Positions 18,280 to 26,565 of a stretch of 30,506 bases of DNA are shown piece after piece. The notes beneath the pieces were generated by a model, which searched no databases, was not told where the DNA came from, and saw only the letters and a program-made list of their open reading frames with translations. The first letter of the stretch is position 1. Each line of letters starts with the position of its first letter. Made by a program: the position numbers and the translations under genes. Location of the stretch: the IMG/VR virus record IMGVR_UViG_3300007734_000558, positions 1 to 30,506 of that record; one strand, 5' to 3'. Source of the DNA: a virus.

Positions 18280-21188
18280 TTGCCGTCATCCTTTGCGATT
18301 TGCAAAAACAGCCGCAGCAAGTCAGGGTCTCGTCCGTTGGTTGACTGAGTTAACGATGTAAGCGGCATGGTCAGCACCTCGGGGAACTTAAAACCACCTA
18401 ATCGGCGCTCATTAGACCGAAGGGTTTGTATGTCATCAACAGCATCTCTATATGCCATCATGTCATTACCGGCGTTACCGTAACGATCCGGATCAAGTGT
18501 TGCCATACGTCCTAATGATTCGCCTGCCGTTCGCGCTTGCGCCCATTCGTTAGTTGCTCTAATTCCGTAGTTATAGTTATATTGCAGTGCGTGCAATGTT
18601 TCGTGGATTACGTATATATCTGGTGCGTCACTGGCTGAAAGTTGCATTTTGCCTGTACTTCCGCTTCCTCCCCACGCCGCGCCAGCGCCGTTTAATGAGA
18701 GTTTTGTAATATTAACTTGCAGTGGTGATCCTGAGTCTGGTGCTATTCCTGCGGTCAATCTAATCAGCTCCGATATACGTGCTTGCTCAGATTTGCTAAA
18801 TCCATTAGCAGTGAATGAAATCTGCACAGTTTGCGGATTTTCGTGCTGGATGATTTGCAGTAATTGACGGGCGGCGTTTCCGTCGTCTGCAAACTTTCTT
18901 CCTGACGCCATGTTGAATCTAACAAAGGCCAGACTAAGTTCGTTTTGTTTTTTATTTGCTAATGGTGATTGTACCGTGTTGAGTTGTTTTAATTCCTTTC
19001 TTAATGCTGCAATTTCACTTAGTGCAGCATTCAATTCTTGGTCATTTTGCTGTGCATTGTCAGGTAGTAGCGATTTTGCATAGTCGTACAATACGTCAAC
19101 GCTGCTTTGTCGACTGATGGCTTCGGGTTGTTGCACGGCTTCGGGTTGTTGCACGGCTTCGGGTTGAACTTGCTCACCTTCCCTGATCAAGCGCAACGAC
19201 GTGTCGCAACGACAATTGACGTGAGCCGGTGGGCCGCTGCCGATCTCGGTCGGCCACTCGTCTTCAGTCATGCCGTCGAGGTCAACGCCGTACGCTTCGC
19301 CGGTGCATATCGGGCAAACACGCTCGTCGGCATCGGTGTTCCATACGCGAATCATGGTGATACCCGCTTTACCTAAGTATTGCTGATATTCAACCGTCGC
19401 CTGAGCGGCGGCGCGCGTCGTCTCGGTGACTGCTATCATGCGGGCCCGTACGGCGTCCGACAGTGGCATAAGCATCGCAGTAAGGTCGTCGATGGTCATG
19501 CCCGGCGTAGTGCGGTATGTTTCAACTATGGGCTTAATACGGTCTGCCGTCGTCTGGTCGATGCGTGCCGTGGTTATTGGCACGTAATCGCCCAGCCAAT
19601 CGGTGACCCGCTGCGACTCTTCGCCGGTGTCCATGGGGATGTCGAATTGTGTGCCCAGCGTGTCGATACGCTTGCCCATTTGACGACTCAGTTCCGCATT
19701 GAGCACCGGCGCAATGACGTCTTTTAACGTCGGATCCACTTCTTTGTTCTGTGTGATTTGCCGAGCCCAGACCTTGCCACGCTTCGCCAATTCCGGAGCG
19801 ATGGCGTTGTATATCCGGCGCTCGTCTGGAGTTAAGTCGTCGACCGCTTTGACCTGAGCCACGATGGCGACGACGTCCGACACGGTCGAGTCAGGGCTGA
19901 GCCGAGCCATCACGGATTTGACTTCGTCGTCCGTAATAACCTCGGATGTAAATGAGCACCGCGGGTCTCGCCCTGATTTGATGCGGCGCTCAATTTTTTT
20001 TGTGAGTAATCCAAATTCCACGGATCGCACCGCTTGCCCCGTCGGCTCGACATTGTCAGCGACTTCGGTCGGCAGTGCCACCACTTCGGGCACCACGGTG
20101 TCCGGTGCGGTCATGGCGAGGGTTTCTTCGATGTTCTTATAGCCAAGCGTTTGCATTGCTCCGCGTAGTGGCATCCCCGCTTCGACGAGTAATTTCAGCG
20201 ATCCGGCGCGTGACGCTTCGTCCGCCTGCATAACGTCGAGTTCGTCCGGATGATATTCCAACGTGTAGCCAATCGGCGTGAATAATTGCGTATTGATAAT
20301 ATGCTCGTACAGACTTAGCCGCGGTACAATGGTTTCGCGCCAGAAACTTTGCCGGTCGCTGTCTGCCGTCGCATAGTTGGCGGCGCTGGCTTCAAGCATC
20401 GTCCGCGGAACGCCTAGCGTCATAGCGATTGTAGTAATAACCCGTTCTTGCAACTCCGGGAGCATAAGGTCTTTAATTGGTGGCGTGATGACCGTCGCTT
20501 TAATTTCGGGTGATCGCACGAAGGCGGTGCGGAAGGCGTTGAGCACTCCACTAAACTTGCCCCACTCGCCCTTGAAACGTTGGAACTCCGCCTCGTCCAT
20601 GTTTTCTGGAAGATTCATGATGGTCACGGGTTGCGCACCGCCCTCGAAGAAATGTGAGGCGAAGCGCTCCAAGTAATGCGCCAGTTGTGCACTTTGCAAA
20701 GCAACACGCGCCGGCGCCAAGCCCGGGCCAATCTCGTCGGTCATCGACGGCTCGCGGAAGTACACCACGTCGTCTTTCGTCCACGGCCCAAATGTCACGC
20801 CGCGGAACTGTTGACTAAACGTCACGCCGGCGAAGGGGTTGCCCGGCGCCGCTTTGCTAGCGTCGAATTTGACTGTGACCGTCTGCGGATTGAGTGCTTG
20901 AAACCCAGTCAGCACGTTGCCCTTTTTTATCTTGAGCCAAAACGCCGACCCAGTCAACAGCAAAGCCCGCTCGGTCTCTTTGATGAGTTGCGTGAAACTT
21001 TGCGCCCATGGCCACATGACTTCGACATCGTCGCGGATGATATGGTACGGCACTGAGCTGATCGCGTCGCAGCGCAAATTGACGGCGCGGTATAACATCG
21101 GTACCGAATTATAACCGTCGATAGTGCTAGTCAGTTGCTCGCCGTTGCGCAGGGCGTCGACCCAGCCCGGATATCCTACTATAGCCAT
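18276..21188 (-). CDS. Portal protein fused to MuF domain and HExxH metallopeptidase-like domain
   Basis: A 970-aa protein with three parts. Residues about 1-380 are an HK97-type portal (SVPMLYRAVNLRCDAISSVPY, later VPRTMLEASAANYATADSDRQSFWRETIVP). Residues about 385-670 are an SPP1 gp7/Mu gpF-like head morphogenesis domain with CPIC...GSGPPAHVNCRC near 620-665. A Pro/Gln/Glu linker made of PEAVQQ repeats then leads to a C-terminal domain (about 690-970) with IHETLHALQ; H862, E863 and H866 form an HExxH zinc site, and E881 is a candidate third ligand. MuF proteins with toxin C-termini are known and are packaged in heads. The last part is AT-richer than the portal. The ATG at 21188 overlaps the terminase stop. 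Confidence 0.85.
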   Translation of the reverse strand: MAIVGYPGWVDALRNGEQLTSTIDGYNSVPMLYRAVNLRCDAISSVPYHIIRDDVEVMWPWAQSFTQLIKETERALLLTGSAFWLKIKKGNVLTGFQALNPQTVTVKFDASKAAPGNPFAGVTFSQQFRGVTFGPWTKDDVVYFREPSMTDEIGPGLAPARVALQSAQLAHYLERFASHFFEGGAQPVTIMNLPENMDEAEFQRFKGEWGKFSGVLNAFRTAFVRSPEIKATVITPPIKDLMLPELQERVITTIAMTLGVPRTMLEASAANYATADSDRQSFWRETIVPRLSLYEHIINTQLFTPIGYTLEYHPDELDVMQADEASRAGSLKLLVEAGMPLRGAMQTLGYKNIEETLAMTAPDTVVPEVVALPTEVADNVEPTGQAVRSVEFGLLTKKIERRIKSGRDPRCSFTSEVITDDEVKSVMARLSPDSTVSDVVAIVAQVKAVDDLTPDERRIYNAIAPELAKRGKVWARQITQNKEVDPTLKDVIAPVLNAELSRQMGKRIDTLGTQFDIPMDTGEESQRVTDWLGDYVPITTARIDQTTADRIKPIVETYRTTPGMTIDDLTAMLMPLSDAVRARMIAVTETTRAAAQATVEYQQYLGKAGITMIRVWNTDADERVCPICTGEAYGVDLDGMTEDEWPTEIGSGPPAHVNCRCDTSLRLIREGEQVQPEAVQQPEAVQQPEAISRQSSVDVLYDYAKSLLPDNAQQNDQELNAALSEIAALRKELKQLNTVQSPLANKKQNELSLAFVRFNMASGRKFADDGNAARQLLQIIQHENPQTVQISFTANGFSKSEQARISELIRLTAGIAPDSGSPLQVNITKLSLNGAGAAWGGSGSTGKMQLSASDAPDIYVIHETLHALQYNYNYGIRATNEWAQARTAGESLGRMATLDPDRYGNAGNDMMAYRDAVDDIQTLRSNERRLGGFKFPEVLTMPLTSLTQSTNGRDPDLLRLFLQIAKDDGK
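19119..19166 (-). repeat. Tandem 18-bp repeats encoding the PEAVQQ linker
   Basis: Two exact 18-bp units (19119-19136, 19137-19154) and a 12-bp partial third unit encode a Pro/Glu/Gln linker between the MuF and HExxH domains. Such slippage-prone repeats mark a flexible joint and a likely site of domain exchange. Confidence 0.8.
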
Positions 21189-22408
21189 TATGCAAACCCC
21201 CATGATACTCTCGGCTTTGCCATCATTGCGACGGCACCGCTTGCGGCGTCCACATAGTCATCGTGAGGCGACGACGGGAAGCCGACGACCTCGTCTATAA
21301 ACTGACGATTCCAAGCGCCGGCGACGAGGCGCACTTTGCCACCCTCAGCCCTCGCCGCCCATGGCATCGCCCTGCTTTGTTTGTCTTTGTCCACGCGAAT
21401 CCCCTTCAGTGTGACGCCGGAGATTTCCGGCATTCGGCGCAGTTCCTGAATAGCCGCCAAGCCGTGTATCGCCTCTTCGATGCCGACCTGCGTCCCCGCC
21501 TCGCTGTGCATAGTCGATACAATGACCCTGCGCACGTCTGGCCACTCCGCTTTAATATGGATGCCGGCGTCCAAGTAGACCACGCCGTCGTCGCCAAGTG
21601 CCGCACGAATTGACGCCGTGTAGTCCGCGGATGTCTTGGTGGATGCAGCGAGATCCCAATAGCGAAACCACTTCAATCCGTCAGGTGCACGTGGTACCAC
21701 TTCGAGCCAGTGCCGTTGAAACATAGCGCCGACGGGGTCAATGAACTGACCGTCGACCTCTTGGCGATACATTTCACTGGTCATCGAATCCCGAAGCGTG
21801 GCGACGAAATGCGGAGGCAAAAACGGGTTGTCCGTCGTTTTACTATTGGTCACCGTGTAGTCAATGCCACCATTTCGCCAGATGTTGTACAGCCAATTCT
21901 TACCCCGTGGTGTCGTGGTCACCCAAGCCCGACCCGGCGCCCTTCGTAGCGTGGCAATGGATGTCGGCCACGTGTCATCGGTCATCATTGCCGCCTCATC
22001 CAGCCATAACCACGACGCGTTTGCACCGCGCAACGCGTCGGGATTGTCAGCGCTGCGGAAGATGATTGTGCGATCACCAAGCAAGCGTAGTTCTTTGTCT
22101 GACTTATTCCACGACGTGGCGATGCCTGCCGATGCCACAAGGCTTAGAATCGTCTCCATGGCACCAAGCTTCAACATGGGGTATGTCGGTGCAATGATAA
22201 GGCCCAGCGAGCCCTCGGGCTGTCTGAGTGACTCCACTGCACCAGCCCTTGTCTTGCCACTGCCACGCCCACCAATAAACATTCGAAACCGGGCGGGGTC
22301 AGACCAGAAGCGCTGCTGAGCTCGTGTCTGCGTCGAGTGGCGTATTGTCACCGGTGGGCAAGCTGAGGTCGATGGTGTAGTTTGTAGGGGTGTTCTGATT
22401 GACGACAT
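21188..22408 (-). CDS. terL: Terminase large subunit
   Basis: A 406-aa DNA packaging motor. Walker A is GGRGSGKT (46-53), Walker B is SWLWLDEAA (about 131-139), and the motif III region has TTTPRGKNWL. The RNase H-like nuclease has YWDLA (about 250) and ends in SPHDDYVDAASGA. It cuts and pumps DNA into the head through the adjacent portal. The ATG at 22408 has AGGGA upstream and overlaps the small subunit by 110 bases; a GTG near 22350 is a weaker alternative. The family subtype, and thus headful or cohesive-end packaging, cannot be decided by eye. Confidence 0.93.
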   Translation of the reverse strand: MSSIRTPLQTTPSTSACPPVTIRHSTQTRAQQRFWSDPARFRMFIGGRGSGKTRAGAVESLRQPEGSLGLIIAPTYPMLKLGAMETILSLVASAGIATSWNKSDKELRLLGDRTIIFRSADNPDALRGANASWLWLDEAAMMTDDTWPTSIATLRRAPGRAWVTTTPRGKNWLYNIWRNGGIDYTVTNSKTTDNPFLPPHFVATLRDSMTSEMYRQEVDGQFIDPVGAMFQRHWLEVVPRAPDGLKWFRYWDLAASTKTSADYTASIRAALGDDGVVYLDAGIHIKAEWPDVRRVIVSTMHSEAGTQVGIEEAIHGLAAIQELRRMPEISGVTLKGIRVDKDKQSRAMPWAARAEGGKVRLVAGAWNRQFIDEVVGFPSSPHDDYVDAASGAVAMMAKPRVSWGFA

Positions 22409-22721
22409 AATGATTATCCCTATACTTCTCCGGTCTGAGCCCTTTCAGTAAAAACATAAGTAGCACGTCGCTGCCCGCTTTGGCTCGTTGCTTAGCAACG
22501 CCCTCCAATTCGTCGGCGCCTTCCTCCACCGCCTGACTTACTGCCGTCTGAAATGCCTCGTCGCTTTTACGCAGTCGGTATATAGATTGGCGTGACACTC
22601 CGGCGAGTCTGCAAGCCTCGGTCATGTTGCCCGTCTTTGCAAACGCCCGAAGAAACGGCACTGCCCACAACGCGTGATTGGGTAGCTCGTACTCGGTCTC
22701 TTTATTTCTGAGTGTCGGCAT
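22299..22721 (-). CDS. terS: Terminase small subunit
   Basis: A 140-aa protein with an N-terminal HTH (MTEACRLAGVSRQSIYRLRKSDEAFQTAV, about 34-62), a helical middle (EEGADELEGVAKQRAKAGSDVLLMFLLKGLRPEKYRD) typical of terminase small subunits, and a variable tail. It recognises the packaging site and recruits the large subunit, encoded directly downstream in an overlapping frame. GAGG stands 9 bases before the ATG at 22721, inside the previous gene. Confidence 0.88.
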   Translation of the reverse strand: MPTLRNKETEYELPNHALWAVPFLRAFAKTGNMTEACRLAGVSRQSIYRLRKSDEAFQTAVSQAVEEGADELEGVAKQRAKAGSDVLLMFLLKGLRPEKYRDNHYVVNQNTPTNYTIDLSLPTGDNTPLDADTSSAALLV

Positions 22722-22896
22722 TACTGATTGCCTCGAAGGTCACAAAGCGCAACAAAAGATTCACGATGGCCAGCGCAGTCGTGAACTGCGGGCCGTATTG
22801 TGCCAACTCCGGCCACTGTGTCATCGTGCCAATCACGACGCCGATCAGGGCGATGATGTTCACCCAAAGTGTCTTCGATTCATACCATGGTTTCAT
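22702..22896 (-). CDS. Holin-like two-span membrane protein, 64 aa
   Basis: Begins MKPWYESKTLWVNIIALIGVVIGTM (first span), with a short loop and a second span FTTALAIVNLLLRFVTF, then a polar tail. The KxWYxSKTLWVNI start is common among small phage membrane proteins encoded beside endolysins. With the XhlA-like and amidase genes it makes up a lysis cassette. Holin function is inferred from topology and place. Confidence 0.6.
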   Translation of the reverse strand: MKPWYESKTLWVNIIALIGVVIGTMTQWPELAQYGPQFTTALAIVNLLLRFVTFEAISNADTQK

Positions 22897-22898
22897 CG

Positions 22899-23111
22899 TT
22901 ATCTCTCCATAAATCTGAGTACAATTGGCACTAGTATGCTGGCCAAAACTAAACCACCGTATAACCGATTGACGTGGTCTTCCAACTTAGCAACGCGCGC
23001 CTCAATCATATCGAAGCGTAGTGCGCCGTCGTCTAGTCGCTTAGCGATGTATTTTATATCACGGCTTATCTCAGCGATTGACACGTCGACGCTTTGATTT
23101 GGTATAGTCAT
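22899..23111 (-). CDS. XhlA-like coiled-coil membrane lysis protein
   Basis: A 70-aa protein with an N-terminal coiled coil (VDVSIAEISRDIKYIAKRLDDG...MIEARVAKLEDHVNRLY) and one C-terminal membrane span (GGLVLASILVPIVLRF) ending in a charged tail (MER). This is the layout of haemolysin XhlA-type proteins, which act with holins. The ATG overlaps the amidase stop (ATGA). Confidence 0.7.
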   Translation of the reverse strand: MTIPNQSVDVSIAEISRDIKYIAKRLDDGALRFDMIEARVAKLEDHVNRLYGGLVLASILVPIVLRFMER

Positions 23112-23611
23112 CCGGCGACCCCCATATGCAAACTAAGTAATTTCCAAAACACATCCCACGGGAACTGGTACGGATCGTACTTGCCCTGCGTGTCAATCCC
23201 GGCGTGCGGCGTAATCATTTGGATACTGGGGTATTTTTTAAGCCATTCGCTGACCTGCTCGGCGACGCTGTCGACCTGAGCGTGCGTGTAGGGATCGGGC
23301 ACGGTCTTCGACCCGCTGTTCATAATCTCAATACCGAGACTCATGTCGTTGGGTTTGCGATTGCCCAAACTGCCAACGACGCTATAGCCGCAATGATACG
23401 CGATGCGCTCATCGTCGACCATGCGAGTCCGTCGCCCGTCCTTGGCAATGATGCAGTGAATCGATACGCCGCGGTCGTTTTTGCGCAGGTAGTCTATTTG
23501 GTTTTGTGCCGACGCTGCCGATCCGGTATGGTGTAGTACGATGACTTGTGGTGGCATCGGTCGCGAGCCACCTTGGCTCGATGCGGGCACGAAATCGACG
23601 GGGTATGGCAT
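23108..23611 (-). CDS. Endolysin: N-acetylmuramoyl-L-alanine amidase (Amidase_2)
   Basis: A 167-aa single-domain zinc amidase. VIVLHHTGS gives the first zinc ligand (H27), H136 in ITPHAG and D146 in GKYDP the others; E95 in SLGIEIMN and K144 are likely catalytic. It cuts between muramic acid and L-alanine in peptidoglycan at lysis. No separate cell-wall-binding domain or signal peptide is visible, so a holin is needed for release, and the two following genes supply candidates. AGGGAGGA before the ATG at 23611 is part of the segment following the 34-bp repeat. Confidence 0.9.
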   Translation of the reverse strand: MPYPVDFVPASSQGGSRPMPPQVIVLHHTGSAASAQNQIDYLRKNDRGVSIHCIIAKDGRRTRMVDDERIAYHCGYSVVGSLGNRKPNDMSLGIEIMNSGSKTVPDPYTHAQVDSVAEQVSEWLKKYPSIQMITPHAGIDTQGKYDPYQFPWDVFWKLLSLHMGVAG

Positions 23612-23624
23612 AGGTGATATTCCT

Positions 23625-23658
23625 CCCTACTTCTATTGTCAGGGGGCTGTCAATAGCG
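23625..23658. repeat. 34-bp direct repeat with internal dyad, copy 2
   Basis: Identical to 16726-16759. Here it is non-coding, 14 bases before the endolysin ATG. Its last bases abut the strong Shine-Dalgarno (AGTAGGGAGGA). The dyad could fold in the RNA next to the ribosome site or bind a protein in DNA. Confidence 0.75.
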
Positions 23659-23661
23659 CAC

Positions 23662-23700
23662 GACGAAGCCCCCACGTGTCTCCCCCGTGAGGGCTTTGTC
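23662..23700. promoter_or_regulatory. Leader hairpin upstream of the endolysin gene (attenuator-like)
   Basis: Arms of 15 bases (GACGAAGCCCCCACG / CGTGAGGGCTTTGTC, two non-Watson-Crick positions) with a 9-base loop. It sits between the extended -10 promoter at 23730-23738 and the endolysin gene. The AAGCCC/GGGCTT core matches the hairpin at 4523-4564. No T-run follows, so attenuation or RNA stability is as likely as termination. Confidence 0.5.
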
Positions 23701-23729
23701 ATGTATGGGATGAAGAACCATGCCCGCTT

Positions 23730-23738
23730 ATTATAGCA
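23730..23738 (-). promoter_or_regulatory. Extended -10 promoter for the late (lysis/structural) operon
   Basis: The minus strand reads TGCTATAAT (TGnTATAAT), overlapping the stop codon of the methyltransferase gene. Transcription would begin near 23723 and run through the leader hairpin and 34-bp repeat into lysis, packaging and structural genes. No clear -35. Confidence 0.55.
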
Positions 23739-25341
23739 TGCCCTCCAGCGGAGATTCGACGGCGTAGTGGGCGATGCGCTTCTGTGCAATCGCTACGTAT
23801 TCCGGCGTGATATCAATGCCCACAAAGTCGAATCCCTCGCGGACGGCGGCGCATCCCGTCGAACCTGAGCCCATAAACGGGTCGAGTACTTTGCCACCCT
23901 TGGGTGTCACGAGGCGGACTAAGTAGCGCATGAGGGCGAGGGGTTTGACGGTGGGGTGATGGTTGGCACGGAGGGGGTGATTCGTTGGGCGGTCTTCCCG
24001 ATATTCCGCCCCACTCATCGCCCCTGCCTTGACCCACTCCTCGTAGTACAACCCCGCCTCCCGCTCCGCTTTCGACGCTTTAGCGACGTAGAAAAAGCGT
24101 GAGGCACCACCGGAGCCTGGATGGTTTAATACAAGTTTTTCTCGTAGTTCCCCAACTTTGTTCCACCCCTTAAAATCCCTTGTCTTAAATATCCCGCCAT
24201 GATAATTTCGCTCTCCACTCTGCTCATCCAAGACCTGCGCCGCTTCTTCGTCGAAGATGACGTTGGCGGGCCAGCGTCCGGCGGTGGGCTTGTTTGCACT
24301 GATGTCTACTGCGTGCGTACCGCCTACCGATGATTTGCCGGTACCAAACGATGCGCTCCCTTTGCTGATGTTTGTGCGCACCGGTGCATCCCACGCTTTT
24401 TCGTAGCCATCAAACGCCGCAATCCTCGTCCCGTCGATGTTTAACGCACCGACACCCCACGCTATCACGTTGTCTGCCACCGTGCCACAAAGCGGCTTCC
24501 GTGCGAGGACGGCGGGCTCGTGAGCTGGTTTGAGCGCTGTGCCCCAGCCCTGCCATTGTTTTGCGATGTCGGTGGCGGGGGCGGTGATGGTGACTTGATG
24601 CTTTGCGGATATTTGCAGAGGGATGCCGATGCGTGCTTTCTTTGTGTCTTGCATCGTCCGCACGTCGTCCACCTCATACTCGCCAAACATATCCTCACGC
24701 TTCTCGGTGACGAAGGTGCGCTCTCCCCACGCCTTGCCCGGCTTGCCTTTGTTTCCGTTCAATGTCCAAATCAGCGTCCGCACGTCGTCGGGCACGTCGT
24801 CCAGCGTCAAGCCGAAGAGGTCGAGTAGTACGGGTATCTGGTCAAGCGTTGGCACCGATGGCTGTGACGCTTGCGACGTCCAATGCCCTGCCATGCCGTT
24901 CATACCGAAGGCGTCGTCTATCGTGGCGTTACTCAGTCCGGCATTGTCACGGGCTTGGCGAATCCACGCCGTGACCTCCAGCGTCTGATCACGGTCGTCG
25001 CGTTGCTTATCCATCGCTTTCGATACGTCTAAACTTTTCGGGAATCCGTTGGCATAAATCCATTGTATCTGGTCTCGTATCTCGAAGCCTGCATCTTCGA
25101 TAGCCACGGCTAAACGGTGGTATGTCCGTGAGCCACCGAATGCAATGAGATGCCCACCTGGCTTCAGCACCCGCAGGCACTGTTGCCATACCGTCACGTC
25201 GTAGGCGATACCGGAGTTATCCCACGCTTTGCCCATGAAGCCGAGTTCATACGGCGGATCGCACACGATGCTGTCAATGCTTGCATCGTCAAGCGTTGAT
25301 AGGACGGTGCGACAATCGCCGAGGTGTAGGGTGTGTGTCAT
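23731..25341 (-). CDS. DNA methyltransferase with inserted HTH-like domain (paralogue 1)
   Basis: A 536-aa methylase with catalytic DPPY (CDPPYELGFMGKAWD, about 28-42) and C-terminal AdoMet motif DPFMGSGSTG. Between them, at about 120-230, is an insert with WIRQARDNAGLSNATIDDAFGMNGMAGHWTS...LTLDDVPDDV, an HTH-like module seen in some phage methylases, which may help choose the target. It is nearly identical to the next gene upstream at both ends but differs in the centre. Probable role: masking restriction sites. GGTGGAG stands before the ATG. The stop overlaps the late promoter. Confidence 0.87.
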   Translation of the reverse strand: MTHTLHLGDCRTVLSTLDDASIDSIVCDPPYELGFMGKAWDNSGIAYDVTVWQQCLRVLKPGGHLIAFGGSRTYHRLAVAIEDAGFEIRDQIQWIYANGFPKSLDVSKAMDKQRDDRDQTLEVTAWIRQARDNAGLSNATIDDAFGMNGMAGHWTSQASQPSVPTLDQIPVLLDLFGLTLDDVPDDVRTLIWTLNGNKGKPGKAWGERTFVTEKREDMFGEYEVDDVRTMQDTKKARIGIPLQISAKHQVTITAPATDIAKQWQGWGTALKPAHEPAVLARKPLCGTVADNVIAWGVGALNIDGTRIAAFDGYEKAWDAPVRTNISKGSASFGTGKSSVGGTHAVDISANKPTAGRWPANVIFDEEAAQVLDEQSGERNYHGGIFKTRDFKGWNKVGELREKLVLNHPGSGGASRFFYVAKASKAEREAGLYYEEWVKAGAMSGAEYREDRPTNHPLRANHHPTVKPLALMRYLVRLVTPKGGKVLDPFMGSGSTGCAAVREGFDFVGIDITPEYVAIAQKRIAHYAVESPLEGML

Positions 25342-25359
25342 CGCTCCACCTTGTTTCTG

Positions 25360-26565
25360 CTATAATTCACTTTGCGTGTCCTCTTCTTGAAATACCATTC
25401 CCTCCAGCGGAGATTCGACGGCGTAGTGGGCTATGCGCTTCTGTGCAATGGCGACGTACTCCGGCGTAATATCAATACCGACAAAGTCGCACCCCTCAAG
25501 AACTGCGGCGCATCCGGTGGAGCCGGAGCCCATAAACAGGTCTAACACTTTGCCACCCTTGGGTGTCACGAGGCGGACAAGGTAGCGCATGAGGGCGAGG
25601 GGTTTGACAGTGGGGTGATGGTTGGCCCGGGGTTTGTTGCTTCGGTTCCTCGGATTGTCTCCGCCAGCGCCGTCGTCTTTGATGCGGTCTGCGCTTCGCA
25701 TTGGTTCCACCCAATCCAACCCCGCCTCCCGCTCCGCCTTCGACGCTTTGGCGACGAAGAAAAAGCGTGACGGCTCACCAAGTAGTAGCGACGCCTCCTC
25801 GTCGAAGATGACGTTGGCGGGCCAGCGTCCGGGCGAATTAAGTTTTTCACCAATTTTAGGGTACTGAATCCCCGTTTTCCCAAATTGATTGCCATGTGCT
25901 TCCGATAAGTCTTTGATAGTCGTCGTGGTCTGATGCGTCCCCACCCTCGTCCCGTCGATGTTTAACGCACCGACACCCCACGCTGTCACGTTGTCTGCCA
26001 CTGTGCCCCGCAGTGGCTTCCGTGCCAATACCGCAGGCTCGTGCGCAGGCTTCAGCGCAGTGCCCCAACCCTGCCATTGTTTTGCGAGGTCGGTGGCGGG
26101 GGTTTCATTATCCACAAAAATCCCGCCATCACGCTGTGCTTTATCAATCCACGGACGATGCTCTAATGCGCCGGTGGTTCGGTGCGGAGTAATAGGCTTC
26201 CACCGCTTTTCCCGCACCGCTCCTGCCTGCTTATCCATCGCCTTGCTCACGTCTAAACTTTTCGGGAATCCGCTTCCATAAATCCACTGTATCTGGTCAC
26301 GTATCTCGAAGCCCGCATCTTCGATAGCCACGGCTAAACGGTGGTACGTTCGTGAGCCACCAAACGCTACGAGGTGCCCGCCGGGCTTCAGCACACGCAG
26401 GCACTGCCGCCACACCGTCACGTCGTAGGCAATACCACTGTTATCCCACGCTTTGCCCATGAAACCAAGCTCATACGGCGGATCGCATACAATGGCGTCT
26501 ATGCTGGCATCGTCAAGCGTGGCCAGCACGGTGCGACAATCGCCGAGGTGTAGGGTGTGTGTCAT
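25360..26565 (-). CDS. DNA methyltransferase (paralogue 2)
   Basis: A 401-aa methylase sharing the first 110 or so residues and the last 80 or so almost exactly with paralogue 1, including DPPYELGFMGKAWD. It has a shorter, different central region (GGIFVDNETPATD, GTHQTTTTIKDLSEAHGNQ) and lacks the HTH insert. Motif I reads DLFMGSGSTG where DPF is expected; the Pro-to-Leu change could weaken AdoMet binding. The different centres suggest different target sequences after a tandem duplication. The ATG overlaps the dCTP deaminase stop. Confidence 0.85.
   Translation of the reverse strand: MTHTLHLGDCRTVLATLDDASIDAIVCDPPYELGFMGKAWDNSGIAYDVTVWRQCLRVLKPGGHLVAFGGSRTYHRLAVAIEDAGFEIRDQIQWIYGSGFPKSLDVSKAMDKQAGAVREKRWKPITPHRTTGALEHRPWIDKAQRDGGIFVDNETPATDLAKQWQGWGTALKPAHEPAVLARKPLRGTVADNVTAWGVGALNIDGTRVGTHQTTTTIKDLSEAHGNQFGKTGIQYPKIGEKLNSPGRWPANVIFDEEASLLLGEPSRFFFVAKASKAEREAGLDWVEPMRSADRIKDDGAGGDNPRNRSNKPRANHHPTVKPLALMRYLVRLVTPKGGKVLDLFMGSGSTGCAAVLEGCDFVGIDITPEYVAIAQKRIAHYAVESPLEGMVFQEEDTQSEL

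Noticed and set aside
22299-22408. Terminase large subunit overlap with the small subunit as an annotation error
   Set aside because: Both starts have Shine-Dalgarno support and no later ATG exists before the Walker A region, so the 110-base overlap is kept, with a GTG near 22350 noted as the alternative.
23409-23789. 126-aa frame containing AIDSPLTIEVG, shared with the 42-aa ORF at 16678
   Set aside because: The shared peptide only reflects the 34-bp DNA repeat. The frame overlaps the endolysin and promoter and has no ribosome site.
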